DNA of 32,556 bases from Nitrososphaeraceae archaeon. Its GTDB lineage: Archaea; Thermoproteota; Nitrososphaeria; Nitrososphaerales; Nitrososphaeraceae. A model generated the notes under the pieces. That model was not told the origin of the DNA and searched no databases. It saw only the letters and a program-made list of their open reading frames with translations. Location of the stretch: NCBI GenBank assembly GCA_009377575.1, contig WHTU01000038.1, forward strand, positions 1 to 32,556, written 5' to 3'. Of this stretch, positions 1 through 8,880 are shown in pieces. The position numbers were made by a program, and so were the translations under genes. Positions within the stretch are counted from its first letter, which is position 1, and each line of letters opens with the position of its first letter.

Positions 1-322
1 GGGAGATATAGATAATGTACGAAGGGATAAAATGGTTTATGCAACAGAGCTTCCTTCTATATTATACAAGACTGTGAAGTTGGCAGTCCACTGTCACAAT
101 ATACTGCCAACGTTCCAAAAAAAGCAAATGGTAGATAAAAATTATTCGTTCCATGGAAGGAATTTCATTTATGGGGCACGGATTCTGGCTCGTATAGAAG
201 ACGATCATACCTGCAAATGGTGATTCCCATCCCAATTATTTTAATATGTTTAAGTTAGAGAATAGCAATGTGACGTGGCGTTTTCTGCTAATGCGTCTAA
301 GGTTAGTACTTTCGCATGAGTT
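1..322. other. Window start; no convincing gene, one hairpin
   Basis: A 63-codon open frame on the plus strand (32-223) has no recognisable motif and is probably chance. A 9-bp perfect inverted repeat, GTTGGCAGT at 79-87 and ACTGCCAAC at 103-111, with a 15-nt loop lies inside that frame. This makes a structured non-coding stretch about as likely as a protein. Confidence 0.4.
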
Positions 323-1081
323 TTAGCGATAAGGATCTATGCTGTATCCTCCTTGGTTCGCTCTAAGTCTCAACAGGTCTTGTTCATACATTCTTGCCAT
401 TGAGATCAAAAACTTGGTATCGCAAGTTAACCCAGGAACTAGTTTCATGATTGCTTGCGAAACTGCGGCAGCCGCTCGGTATTCGGAAGACTTTATTGGC
501 AGCTTACCTAAGAGTACGATAACGTCAAAATCGGTTCTCGCTCCTTCATTAAGTAACAGAGCTGGGATTCCGGTAACAGAGCCATTATATAGTTCTAATG
601 CTGTGATATTACTGTCTATAATCCTCTGCTTTGCACTTTCTGTGCTGGCTGCACCATATAAATTATGAGGCTGGCGTTCTTTGCGAGAATGTTTCATTTC
701 TTTAGTATCTTGAGTAGATAGACTTCCAGAACTAATCACAAGTTCGCATTCATTCTCTTTAGCCCAACGCAAAATTGTTCTTGAGACATCATAATACAAT
801 GACTGATTCAGATTTAATTCGGAAATCAGGAAGGAAATCCTAAGTTTTTCATTTGCATAAATTCGAACTGGAGAGTTTGCAATCCCACTGCGTACCGTTG
901 ATATTGGCGGAAATGATGGTGATTCTAATACTGAAACTAGTTGATTTTGCACTGAACTCATAAAGCACATCGAAGCGATCGAGTTTGATAATCCTCCACT
1001 GGGAAACCCATCAATGAGTATGCCACCTTTAAGGTCTAGCTTTTTTACCGAGTGAATTTCAATCGCAATTGCCTGTGACAT
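323..1081 (-). CDS. PAC2-family protein (proteasome assembly chaperone 2-like)
   Basis: The 252-residue protein matches the PAC2 family, whose archaeal members are thought to help proteasome assembly or act in related ways. The N-terminal beta-strand runs into the typical glycine-rich turn GFPSGGLSNS (residues 25-34). Later come LVISSGS around 114-120 and a segment around 172-196 (GIPALLLNEG, then DVIVLLGKL). The C-terminal third is helical (AAAAVSQAIMKLVPGL), as is usual. The length is normal. The ATG start at 1081 is supported by a TATA-like AAATATTTAAG about 27 nt upstream on the minus strand, which implies a leaderless transcript. No operon partner is adjacent. The family call is firm; the partner and exact role are inference. 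Confidence 0.85.
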   Translation of the reverse strand: MSQAIAIEIHSVKKLDLKGGILIDGFPSGGLSNSIASMCFMSSVQNQLVSVLESPSFPPISTVRSGIANSPVRIYANEKLRISFLISELNLNQSLYYDVSRTILRWAKENECELVISSGSLSTQDTKEMKHSRKERQPHNLYGAASTESAKQRIIDSNITALELYNGSVTGIPALLLNEGARTDFDVIVLLGKLPIKSSEYRAAAAVSQAIMKLVPGLTCDTKFLISMARMYEQDLLRLRANQGGYSIDPYR

Positions 1082-1476
1082 ATTAGATTTAGGAAACTCG
1101 AACTTAAATATTTGACTTGACGATTCTAATGGACTATTGAGGCAGAATCTATTTCATTACCATTTGGTTCAGCGTAACAATATTACTGATTGTGATCTCT
1201 ATCCTAATCTTTTTCGTGGCTTTTCCTCTTTTACCTTCCGTTTAGGCATTTCAAATGAGATGTATTATTTGGGTCGAACTGTTATTAGATATTTTAAGAC
1301 TTTACCCTGTATAGGTCTCATTTTGATATGCTTCAGTTTTTTAGAGGGCTGTTACTTAGCACGTGTAAAGCTTTTTTCCTTAATTGTGAACTGCGGCTGA
1401 TTGTTATTATGCTATACTCACTGGAGAAAAACCTTCAGTATTGGATAAATAGTTCAATACATTATATATATTATAG
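1082..1476. other. Intergenic region between divergent genes
   Basis: It holds the PAC2 promoter. An 87-codon frame on the plus strand (1137-1400) starts with TTG, has no motif, and I do not regard it as a gene. AT-rich ATTATATATATTATAG directly precedes the zinc-finger gene at 1477, but lies too close to its start to be an ordinary TATA box for that start. Confidence 0.4.
1103..1113 (-). promoter_or_regulatory. TATA box of the PAC2 gene
   Basis: Read on the minus strand this is AAATATTTAAG, centred about 27 nt upstream of the start codon at 1081. That is the spacing expected for an archaeal promoter driving a leaderless mRNA. Confidence 0.5.
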
Positions 1477-1698
1477 ATGAGACTTGGGAAGTTATTAAGT
1501 CCCCGAAAGCAATTATGCAATAATTGTGGCGAAAAATTCCATGAATACAGCGACTTGGTTGCACATGTAAAATCAAAACGCCATGGTCCCGTTTCACGCT
1601 GCCAAACTTGTGGTAAAGAATTTGTGAGGGAAAGCGACAGATACCGTCATATACAAGAAGAAAAGTCACGAAAACTAGATTCTCGTAGACATAGGTAG
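1477..1698 (+). CDS. Small C2H2 zinc-finger protein (two fingers, second atypical)
   Basis: The protein has 73 residues. Finger 1 is a standard C2H2: C-x2-C-x12-H-x5-H, beginning CNNCGEKF and ending SKRH. Finger 2 repeats C-x2-C-x12-H (CQTCGKEF) but the next histidine comes only 13 residues later, so the second finger is non-canonical or binds metal differently. The tail is strongly basic, which fits nucleic-acid binding. Small C2H2 proteins are common in soil thaumarchaea and are presumed DNA- or RNA-binding regulators; targets are unknown. It is transcribed divergently from the PAC2 gene. A second, even smaller C2H2 protein lies at 9740-9871. Confidence 0.75.
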   Translation: MRLGKLLSPRKQLCNNCGEKFHEYSDLVAHVKSKRHGPVSRCQTCGKEFVRESDRYRHIQEEKSRKLDSRRHR

Positions 1699-2274
1699 TA
1701 TCAGGGTTCTTATTGCTGGGTCTAATTTTGTGGCTGACAGTCTAAGATATTTACATTCAAATGAAAAAAAACTTAATCTGATTTACTTGTCAATCCTTCC
1801 TTTTATTATACACTAAGTCTGCGCTCAAGCAAAAGTTATTGATATACGACTAATACGATATTACTCATTCCCGCTAGTTTTCTTGCATTTGCTCAGTTCT
1901 AGATAGAAATTTAGTCAAGCCCTAAATATTATTAAATGGTACGAAATGGACAACAATCTCCATATAGCTGACGGGTGGATAATCTTGAGTAAAATTTTTC
2001 TCCATTCATTTGTTGGTTGTCTACCTTCAGCATGTCAAAAAGGATTTTATAGGTATAGTAACAACATGAATACCATCAAATGGTAAGTTAGATGACCATT
2101 TTACCTGTTATCACCGTGGCCATCAACCTTTTAATTTGCAAATATTATAGGGTCTAGTCAGCCTTCATTCGAGTCAAGATCTTTTATAATGATTAAGCAC
2201 TAGTCTGATTAAATCGCCTTATTTAGTCTACAAATACGTTCGGCCAGGTATGTGATTGCACATTTCTATAGAAT
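1699..2274. other. 576-nt stretch with no gene seen
   Basis: All frames are interrupted by frequent stops and I see no motif, tRNA-like fold or strong inverted repeat. Confidence 0.5.
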
Positions 2275-2742
2275 TCATCTCACAACCAGAACTGGACATT
2301 CAGCATGTGTGACGACGTAGGAAGCTACACTACCAAGTAACACTTTCTCTGGTCCTGTCTTTCCCCTTGTTCCTAATATGATAAAGTCGATTTTATTCTT
2401 TTCTACATAGTTTAGTATCTCGGCCGGAACTGAGTCCAGAGCAATAAGAACTTTGATTTCTGTACTAATGTTCTTATTCCGAGCACTTAGGGCCATAGAC
2501 TCAAGCCATCTATATGCCTGTAAATAGGCATCTTCAGCTAATTTCACAGATGGAGATGATGCTAAAATATCATTGTCAACTCCATTTACAGCATGCTCTT
2601 CATATCTGATCCCAGAAGAAACAATATGTAAAAGAATTATTTCAGCTTTACATCTTCCGGCTATGGTCTTTCCATAATTCATTATATTCTCAGATTGTTC
2701 AGATTGATCTAGAGCAATCAGTAGTTTTTTAAATTTTTTCAT
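2275..2742 (-). CDS. Universal stress protein, UspA family
   Basis: This is a single-domain USP of 155 residues, the normal length. The N-terminus KKLLIALDQSEQSE holds the adenine-binding Asp12. The C-terminal nucleotide loop is G-x2-G-x9-G-S (residues 124-138, GTRGKTG then LLGS), the signature of ATP-binding USPs. It closes with CPVLVVR, the usual final strand. USPs are cytoplasmic, usually dimeric and respond to stress; thaumarchaeal genomes carry many copies. The gene stands alone. An A/T-rich AAATAAAC about 26 nt upstream on the minus strand could be its TATA box. A remnant of another USP C-terminus lies at 12685-12717. Confidence 0.9.
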   Translation of the reverse strand: MKKFKKLLIALDQSEQSENIMNYGKTIAGRCKAEIILLHIVSSGIRYEEHAVNGVDNDILASSPSVKLAEDAYLQAYRWLESMALSARNKNISTEIKVLIALDSVPAEILNYVEKNKIDFIILGTRGKTGPEKVLLGSVASYVVTHAECPVLVVR

Positions 2743-3326
2743 ATTTTTATTCTTACTGGTTACTGTTTATTTCAAGTCTGAGATTTTATTGTTTACCGAT
2801 TTGAAAATTCTATTCTACCGATTTTGTTTCCTAAATGAAATTCGATCTTATAACCAGCTGGCAACCGTGATCGTATCATGAATTGTATGGATCGCTAGAG
2901 GCATACGTCATTGAATCAGATGCGACGATCAAACTTGGCAGCAAGAATGCCAATAATATGGAAGAATTAACGTAATGAAATTTCCTACTATTGGGCTATG
3001 TTGGGAATTCAGCATTATCGATATTAGAATTAGAAAGTGTGCGAATTTAATATTTTATAATATTGCTTGTATAATATAATTATAGAAATATCAGTACAAT
3101 GAATTAGACTCTTCCAACTGTGTAAAGCCTCATGCTTGAACAACTTCACAGATTGGTTTCGACGTATCAGTTGAGAGTGGACCTTGTCAAGTTTCCAAAG
3201 GTTGCGTTTATTCCCTATGACAAGTGGGTCCATCCATCTAACTTTTTATAGTATGTCATGAATTGGGCAGGAGTACACAAAAAAACACTGTTCAATTTAA
3301 GCATCGTATCGTATCGGCAAGTATAA

Positions 3327-3380
3327 GGTAGGTAACCCGTTATAGCATATTCTGTGCACTTATCCACGGGTCGTCCTACC
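3327..3380. repeat. Hairpin element, GGTAGG family, copy 1
   Basis: The left arm GGTAGGTAACCCG (3327-3339) faces the right arm CGGGTCGTCCTACC (3367-3380). The outer GGTAGG/CCTACC and inner CCCG/CGGG pair, with a bulge because the left arm lacks part of the ACGACC core. The loop contains AGCATAT followed by a TGCAC-like string, resembling the loops at 18050-18098 and 20224-20272, so similarity goes beyond the stem. It is followed by TTTCC. Confidence 0.6.
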
Positions 3381-3463
3381 TTTCCTTACAAGCATAACCA
3401 AGTTCCGGAAGCCTATTATGCTAAAATATAGATCTTGTTAAAATCACTAGATCGGCATGGACA

Positions 3464-3507
3464 GGCTAGACGGCCCATTCTGTTCTCTCTAACCCAGGTC
3501 ATCCTAC
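3464..3507. repeat. Hairpin element, GGTAGG family, degenerate copy 2
   Basis: The left arm GGCTAGACGGCC and right arm GGTCATCCTAC are mismatched versions of the family half-sites, 21 nt apart. The right arm GGTCATCC is the same as in the copy at 20511-20563. Confidence 0.4.
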
Positions 3508-3806
3508 ATTCTGTAAGTCTTATCACCTTTTCTATCATTTATTGTGAAGAGTTATAGCAGTATACAGAAGTGCTGCAAAATACAAACATAGGTATCGTCA
3601 TGTACCTTGATTTGTATCAAAGCTCCCTTCAATCTTATAATCAATAGCAGGGATCTTTTTTGCCTACTCTATATCCGCTAAATTAGATCAAGGCATAAGC
3701 AGGCTAACATATACACTTTTCCAAAACCTCCCCCCTGGACATCATTAACAACTATTTTAAGTGTAGGTAGTCTTAATCGATTATTCTCAAAATAAGAGAA
3801 ATAAAT

Positions 3807-3959
3807 CTAGATTGCACCTCTTCTTTCCCCAGACGTAGAAGCAGGGGCAGCGGACTTTTTCTCTTCGGACTTTCTTTTTGCTCTCGAGCCAAATAATATT
3901 CCTGTTAGTACTGCAAAAGCGCCAGCTACGATGGCATACATGAACAGTTGATCTGCCAT
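3807..3959 (-). CDS. 50-residue single-span membrane protein
   Basis: The start is ATG at 3959 and the stop TAG at 3807. After a short N-terminus (MADQLF) comes one hydrophobic helix, roughly residues 7-25 (YAIVAGAFAVLTGILFG). The tail is basic and hydrophilic (SRAKRKSEEKK) and ends in a flexible Ala/Pro/Ser stretch. Charge placement predicts the tail in the cytoplasm. An AT-rich GATATAACTTTATC about 30 nt upstream could be the promoter. It is alone in a gene-poor region. I do not recognise a family; it could be a small accessory subunit of a membrane complex. A 62-codon frame read across it is only its shadow. Confidence 0.65.
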   Translation of the reverse strand: MADQLFMYAIVAGAFAVLTGILFGSRAKRKSEEKKSAAPASTSGERRGAI

Positions 3960-4139
3960 AATTACTAATACACAAAGTAACAGATAAAGTTATATCTGCC
4001 CCTCAACTAGGGAACCATAAATTCACTTAAGGCAGACGCAATTGCCTTATTAAATATGGTGATCAGATTAACTTTAATGTATTCAGTGTAATTTTATTGA
4101 TCATCCTTGAAATTAAGTTATTAACCAATTTAGTTGTGG

Positions 4140-4326
4140 ATGACTGGATCCCCTAATACATACAATGCTTCTCATAATCATCTGCAGCAGCAATTAGCAC
4201 CTTATTACCATCAAAGTACTATATATGTAATCATATTTCATTGTGATCGTGTTCTTTACCATCATTGGCTACATACAGATAATCGGTGTGAATACCCGTA
4301 TCACTCCATTCATTGCAACTCAATAG
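4140..4326 (+). pseudogene. Possible frameshifted small membrane protein
   Basis: From ATG 4140 the frame reads MTGSPNTYNAS, then a Gln/His/Tyr-rich stretch up to STIYVII. If one base is skipped near TTTCATT (about 4225) the reading continues IVIVFFTIIGYIQIIGV and ends at TAG 4324-4326, creating a long continuous hydrophobic helix. Without the shift the frame runs on as His/Tyr-rich sequence unlike a protein. The joined product would be about 61 residues. I infer a frameshift, but the reading is short and could be chance. Confidence 0.3.
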
Positions 4327-4731
4327 GTGTTGATAATCCATCAAGAAATTTTACCACCTGAAAATATAGTTCAGAAATTCATGGTATAACGTTATACAAT
4401 GACGATGATCTTAGGACTAGCCATTACTTAGAAAGAAGCATACAATATTAAAAGATTCTCCTAGAGGGGAAGCAAGTTGCACGTAAGAGGATATTCAGAT
4501 AAGCAGGACGAAGCAAAGCTAATCGTTAGTATCACGCATTCAACTCTAGAAACTAGAAGTCACATAGTCAGATGTATAATATTTAATGTATCATACTGCA
4601 ATCTAGATGACTTTAATCAGGTCCCTCTTTATATTTCAGAACTGCAAGGCCTGGGAATGTAGTTGGCTTAAAAAACTGATGCGAAGTCATATTAGTCTAG
4701 AAATGTACTATAGATTAGGTAAAAAACGAAG
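4327..4731. other. Stretch with no convincing gene
   Basis: A 61-codon TTG-initiated frame (4477-4662) has no motif and is probably not coding. I see nothing else. Confidence 0.4.
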
Positions 4732-5013
4732 ATGAGTGAGTTTGCATTCTTTCGATTTATGAGTCTTAATCTACTTACACAGGAGGAGATAAAGAATAAA
4801 ACGGATATTATTTCTGTAACTGAACAAGTTCTAGATGCAGAAGGTATTGAATGTGACTCTAAAATTGCAAAACTGTCTGAAGAAAAGATTAATAAGATTC
4901 TTTCTGAAGTCAGGAAGCGACGGCGACGCAGAAGTGTTCAAAATGAGAATGCAGAAGAAGAAGAAGAAGAAGAAGAAGAAAAGGGACAGGAGAGTCCTCT
5001 TCCTACGACATAA
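4732..5013 (+). CDS. Small charged protein with Arg tract and Glu9 tail
   Basis: Ninety-three residues. The first two thirds look like an ordinary small helical domain (TQEEIKNKTDIISVTEQVLD, then IAKLSEEKINKILSEV). Next comes a basic RKRRRRR cluster, then nine consecutive Glu encoded by a perfect (GAA)9 run, and a short tail. I do not recognise a family. The end of the gene is odd: the GAA run is open in all three frames, and the -1 frame continues without a stop into the membrane protein at 5064-5534. This frame may therefore be the front half of a longer, frameshifted gene. Confidence 0.5.
   Translation: MSEFAFFRFMSLNLLTQEEIKNKTDIISVTEQVLDAEGIECDSKIAKLSEEKINKILSEVRKRRRRRSVQNENAEEEEEEEEEKGQESPLPTT
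4954..4980 (+). repeat. (GAA)9 trinucleotide repeat
   Basis: Nine uninterrupted GAA units. They read as Glu in the frame of the upstream ORF, Arg in the frame leading to the downstream ORF, and Lys in the third. Such tracts are prone to length change and slippage. Confidence 0.9.
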
Positions 5014-5063
5014 CAATTGGTTCTCACAAATATGCCAAATATTATTGGGGTTTCTACCCAAAC

Positions 5064-5534
5064 TTGAATTTAAGCAACATCGATACCAGTGACAACAACA
5101 ATGGTGATAATCCCACAGGGCACTCTGGCACCAAGAATAATGGCAATAGTGATGATAAGAACTCAAATTACAACAATCAGTCAACTCCTGAACGCTGGAT
5201 TCTTATTTTTGCAATGACGATACTTGCACTCGGTATCATTTTGCTGACATTACGTTCGGTAATATTCAGCCTAATACTTATAATAATCGGTGTATCACTT
5301 TTTGCGTATTGGTTATACGTAGGAGTAAGATCAAAAGAAGAACATCGCCTTTTCTCAGATTATAATACCAGTTCTTCCTCTACCAATTCAGGAGGTAAAG
5401 AAGGAGAACATATCTGTACGTGTCCTATCTGTAAACATCACGAATCCAACGCGTGTATGCAGGTAAGATGTCCTTGTTGTATATTAACAAGAAACAGACA
5501 AATTATTGGTCACTTTAATAATCCACTTCAGTAG
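5064..5534 (+). CDS. Membrane protein with C-terminal Cys/His cluster
   Basis: Up to 156 residues from a TTG start at 5064; no ATG precedes the membrane part. A low-complexity Asn/Asp/Gly/Ser N-terminus leads into two adjacent hydrophobic helices, residues about 46-63 (WILIFAMTILALGIILL) and 66-88 (SVIFSLILIIIGVSLFAYWLYVG in part). A polar linker follows, then a cysteine cluster CTCPICKHHES-NAC and CPCC near 118-138, probably a metal site, and IIGHFNNPLQ at the end. It resembles small membrane zinc proteins of thaumarchaea but the function is unknown. The same frame is open upstream to 4947, so the start is uncertain and a fusion with the 4732 ORF is possible. Confidence 0.6.
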   Translation: MNLSNIDTSDNNNGDNPTGHSGTKNNGNSDDKNSNYNNQSTPERWILIFAMTILALGIILLTLRSVIFSLILIIIGVSLFAYWLYVGVRSKEEHRLFSDYNTSSSSTNSGGKEGEHICTCPICKHHESNACMQVRCPCCILTRNRQIIGHFNNPLQ

Positions 5535-5966
5535 TGGCTACTCCAGGTTGCACATCTACACTAAGTCAGGCACTTATTTGCAGTCTTTTCCGTTACTTCA
5601 TTTGCATTTTTTAATATAGGTCGTAATGGCTAGAAGGTTTTAGTAAAGACTCAAATCAAACCATCCGTTCTACGAGCAGACAACTGCAGTTTGAAGTTAG
5701 AAACGCCTAGCCATAGTGGCCATCGTACAATAAATTATAAAAAATGTTATTTGAAAAGGTAGGACGACCAGAGGTTGTGTAATAGGTTTTACCTTCCATT
5801 CCAAACTAGAGCATACCTAGCTACTTCTTATTTGAAACTCTGATTTCTTTTGTACCCCCTAACTTTTTCCCTATAAACTATGGTTATTCTTCTTCCAATC
5901 ATGGACTAACAACGATAGACTACTAAAACTATTTTTATCGCTTACCCACAATTATAATACAATATC
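5535..5966. other. Intergenic region with inverted repeats and the regulator promoter
   Basis: No gene seen. ATGGCTAG (5626-5633) and CTAGCCAT (5707-5714) are a perfect 8-bp inverted pair about 73 nt apart. A single GGTAGGACGACC half-site lies at 5758-5769. An AT-rich CTATTTTTATC near 5929-5939, about 30 nt before the regulator ATG, is a plausible TATA box. Confidence 0.45.
5758..5797. repeat. Hairpin element, GGTAGG family, partial copy
   Basis: It starts with the exact consensus half-site GGTAGGACGACC, followed by AG as in the copies at 18050 and 18308. The right arm has decayed to TTTTACCTTCC, leaving only AAGGTA/TACCTT pairing. Confidence 0.45.
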
Positions 5967-6809
5967 ATGTCGTCACCATCATCATCGCATATACAATTCG
6001 CTGAACTGGAAAGGGATAATATAGGCGGACAACGATCTAAGATTGACGTTATTGCTACTATTCTGTATATATGCAATGATGGAAGTTTAAAGAACCATAT
6101 TGTTGGCAAAGGTAATTTTAGTGATTCCATGGCAAATCATTATATCTCAATTTTACTCTACAACGAACTACTTTCTACCTATGTCGATAATGAAAATAAT
6201 GGAAGAACTTACTATCGAACTACTGATAAAGGGAGAGGCCTAATTTACCATTATAATCAAATACAAAGATTATTTGCAACAGATAACGATCATCAAATTA
6301 ATGAAACTCAAACTCAAACCAAAACTAGATCTTCGCGGAATGCCATACCAAGTTCGGACGCTCAGTCAGCAGCGAAAAGATTGCTTATTATCGATGATGA
6401 AGAGGATATAACCTCAGCTCTGAAGGCCGGACTTGAAAAATATGGGATTAATGTAGATGTTAGCAATAATCCAGTATCGACATTGTCAAACTATAAGCCA
6501 GGTTACTACGATCTTGTAATATTGGACATAAAGATGCCAAATATAGATGGCTTTGAGTTGTACAAAGTAATAAGAAAACTAGATAATAAAACGAAAATCT
6601 GTTTCTGGACTGCTTTCGAAGTGGCATTTGAACAGTTTCTCAAGATGTTCCCAACAATGAATGAGCAATACTTTATCAAAAAGCCTATAACACTTGATGA
6701 TTTGGTCAACAGAATAGACAAGTTGATAGTTCTCGAAAATCAAAGTATTAAACAATCATCATCTTCATCTTCAGATTTGTTCTCTTCCTCATCATTGCCC
6801 ACTTCATAG
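5967..6809 (+). CDS. Winged-helix plus receiver response regulator
   Basis: The 280-residue protein joins an N-terminal winged-helix-like domain (about 22-100, with IDVIATILYIC, ISILLYNELL and the wing YYRTTDKGRG) to a C-terminal CheY-like receiver (about 137-256). Receiver residues are visible: acidic pocket DDEED (143-147), phospho-acceptor Asp187 in VILDIKMP, Thr215 and Lys239 before Pro240. A Gln/Thr/Ser linker separates the domains and a Ser-rich tail follows. The order (DNA-binding domain first, receiver last) is the reverse of the usual bacterial one but occurs in thaumarchaea. The histidine kinase starts 26 nt downstream, so the two form a two-component operon. The DNA-binding role of the N-domain is inferred. 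Confidence 0.85.
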   Translation: MSSPSSSHIQFAELERDNIGGQRSKIDVIATILYICNDGSLKNHIVGKGNFSDSMANHYISILLYNELLSTYVDNENNGRTYYRTTDKGRGLIYHYNQIQRLFATDNDHQINETQTQTKTRSSRNAIPSSDAQSAAKRLLIIDDEEDITSALKAGLEKYGINVDVSNNPVSTLSNYKPGYYDLVILDIKMPNIDGFELYKVIRKLDNKTKICFWTAFEVAFEQFLKMFPTMNEQYFIKKPITLDDLVNRIDKLIVLENQSIKQSSSSSSDLFSSSSLPTS

Positions 6810-6835
6810 AGACGACAAGAACCCCTTACTAATAA

Positions 6836-8737
6836 ATGAAGAAACTATTTGGAAAACTTCCAAGGCGAAGTTACGTTCTTTTTACAATTCTTATAGTATG
6901 TTCAGGTATATTGTCTTTCTTCTCTTACTATTACTCTTCATTAGCCGCTAGGCAGATTGTAGAATTAGCCTCAGAAGATATACGATCGAACGCAAAAATT
7001 CAAGCTCATGACTTAGGGTCTATTCTATCTAATGCGTTAAGTTCAGTTGCTACTAATCTCGGAATCCTCACTACATTTCAAGAGACAGTAGAGCAACAAT
7101 ACGGCAATATAGAAAATCCTATTCTTGATATTGTTCAACAATCATCTAGTGGTCTATTCGTACAGTATTTAAAATTGAATCGTGATGGGCAGATACTTTG
7201 GCCTAATAGCAGCAGCACTACTTCTAATTATACCAATTTTATCTTTAGTACACTTGCCGAGCAAGCCCTTGATGATTTCAATAATGAAAGTAGGGACAGT
7301 GATAATAACAATATCTTGCAGAGCACACTTTTTTTAAGTAATGCAATACGTGAACCCGCTACAGATAAAACGTACAGTTTGATGCTATATCCTCAGATTG
7401 AAAATTCGAATCACACAGATGATTCTGTCTCCGGCATATTTACTAGAGAAGTAATGGCAGCACTCATAGGATTCGATCATGACAATAATAACAGAGCTAG
7501 CATGTTAAATAGACAATCTTCAGATGAAGTTAAGCAGAATATAGTGTTGCTTGCAGACAGTGAGAATGTCATCCTTGAATCTAACAATAATTCTTTGATA
7601 GGGATGCCAATTTCTCAATATTTTAATCAAATGACTATACCTAATTCTGCCTTGGACAATAAAAGCTCTGACTCTGAATCATTTGCAGCTCAAGTCCAAG
7701 CGTCAGTACAGACTGATGCGTCGGAGCCATTATCTTTGGACGTTATGTTAGGTGGCAGTAAAATGAGCTTAATCTCAGAACCAATATACCTGGGCGACAA
7801 ACACGTATGGACATTATATGTCTTGGCTCCACATCTCCTTACACATGATGTGAATGCGCTTTTTGATCTTCAGAATAATTTTAGCAGTCTAATGATAATA
7901 CTCATTGGCGTAATCGCTTTCGTAATTGCCATGATAATATTATTATGGAACAAGGGTCTTGAAGAAGTCGTCAGTCAGAGAACAGCAGATCTAAGAAAGA
8001 TGAATAATTTTTTGTTAGCCGCTAACGAACGGCTAAAGGTCCATGATCTGATGCAGAAAGAGTTTCTTAATATTGCCAGTCATGAAATGAAGACGCCGAC
8101 ACAAACCATACTGCTACATTCGAATCTTCTATCAATAAATCCTGACTTGGGGCACGAATCTATAGAGGCAATAATACGCAACGCCACGCGGCTTCAGAAG
8201 CTAGTCAATGATATTCTTGATATTACAAGAATTGAAAGCAAGTCTCTAAAGTTAAATAAAGAAAGACTAAATCTCAATGAAATCATAGTTCCAGTTTTAG
8301 AAGAATATTCGTCCCAGGTTGATAGTGGTAAATTAACCATACAGTACGAAGCCAGCTGTGATATATATGCGCACGGAGACAAGGCGAGAATTACACAGGT
8401 TATTTCAAATCTTCTTGATAATGCCATAAAATTTACAAAGGAAGGATTTATTTCGATCAGTACTACGCCGATAGATGACGATTATGTCCTTGTGAGTATA
8501 ACCGATACAGGACCAGGCATCGATTCAAAGGTTTTTCCCCGGATTTTTGATAAGTTTGTTACCAAGTCAGAGCATGGTATAGGTCTTGGATTATATATAT
8601 CCAAGAGCATTATTGAAGCTCACGGAGGAAAAATATGTGCACATAATAATAAGGATGTTAACAAAAATTGCCAATTCAACATTTACCATCCTCAAATGAA
8701 TAAAGGTTCTACTTTCTCCTTTACACTGAGTAAATGA
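6836..8737 (+). CDS. Membrane sensor histidine kinase with Cache-like extracellular domain
   Basis: The protein has 633 residues. TM helix 1 is at about 12-33 and TM helix 2 at about 351-371. The roughly 315 residues between them form a large extracellular sensor, resembling a double Cache domain in size and layout. The cytoplasmic part has all kinase boxes: H-box NIASHEMKTP with phospho-acceptor His416, N-box NLLDNAIKF (about 525), G1 DTGPGID (about 557), F-box FDKF, and G2 GIGLGLYIS (about 581). It presumably phosphorylates the receiver protein encoded 26 nt upstream in the same transcript. The gene is intact, in contrast to many neighbours. The ligand is unknown; the domain layout is certain. 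Confidence 0.92.
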   Translation: MKKLFGKLPRRSYVLFTILIVCSGILSFFSYYYSSLAARQIVELASEDIRSNAKIQAHDLGSILSNALSSVATNLGILTTFQETVEQQYGNIENPILDIVQQSSSGLFVQYLKLNRDGQILWPNSSSTTSNYTNFIFSTLAEQALDDFNNESRDSDNNNILQSTLFLSNAIREPATDKTYSLMLYPQIENSNHTDDSVSGIFTREVMAALIGFDHDNNNRASMLNRQSSDEVKQNIVLLADSENVILESNNNSLIGMPISQYFNQMTIPNSALDNKSSDSESFAAQVQASVQTDASEPLSLDVMLGGSKMSLISEPIYLGDKHVWTLYVLAPHLLTHDVNALFDLQNNFSSLMIILIGVIAFVIAMIILLWNKGLEEVVSQRTADLRKMNNFLLAANERLKVHDLMQKEFLNIASHEMKTPTQTILLHSNLLSINPDLGHESIEAIIRNATRLQKLVNDILDITRIESKSLKLNKERLNLNEIIVPVLEEYSSQVDSGKLTIQYEASCDIYAHGDKARITQVISNLLDNAIKFTKEGFISISTTPIDDDYVLVSITDTGPGIDSKVFPRIFDKFVTKSEHGIGLGLYISKSIIEAHGGKICAHNNKDVNKNCQFNIYHPQMNKGSTFSFTLSK

Positions 8738-8880
8738 ATTGACAAGCGAGTAACTGATAAGTTAGGTACTACAACGGGTAATACATTAGGGAATGATAGT
8801 AAACAGAAACTTTCTGGAATATAATTACGAAATCCTATATCGAATAATATTAAATATTTAGCAGTTTTTCTGTTCCATAT

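Larger units (their letters stand above)
2743..3806. other. Gene-poor stretch with two hairpin elements
   Basis: About 1 kb without a convincing gene. A 67-codon minus frame (3030-3233) has no motif and begins in AT-rich sequence. The notable content is the two inverted-repeat elements at 3327-3380 and 3464-3507, listed separately. Confidence 0.5.

Noticed and set aside
1137-1400. 87-codon open frame starting TTG
   Set aside because: No motif, odd composition, and no promoter or ribosome site; it lies in the space between divergent genes.
4477-4662. 61-codon open frame starting TTG
   Set aside because: No motif and no supporting start signal; consistent with chance.
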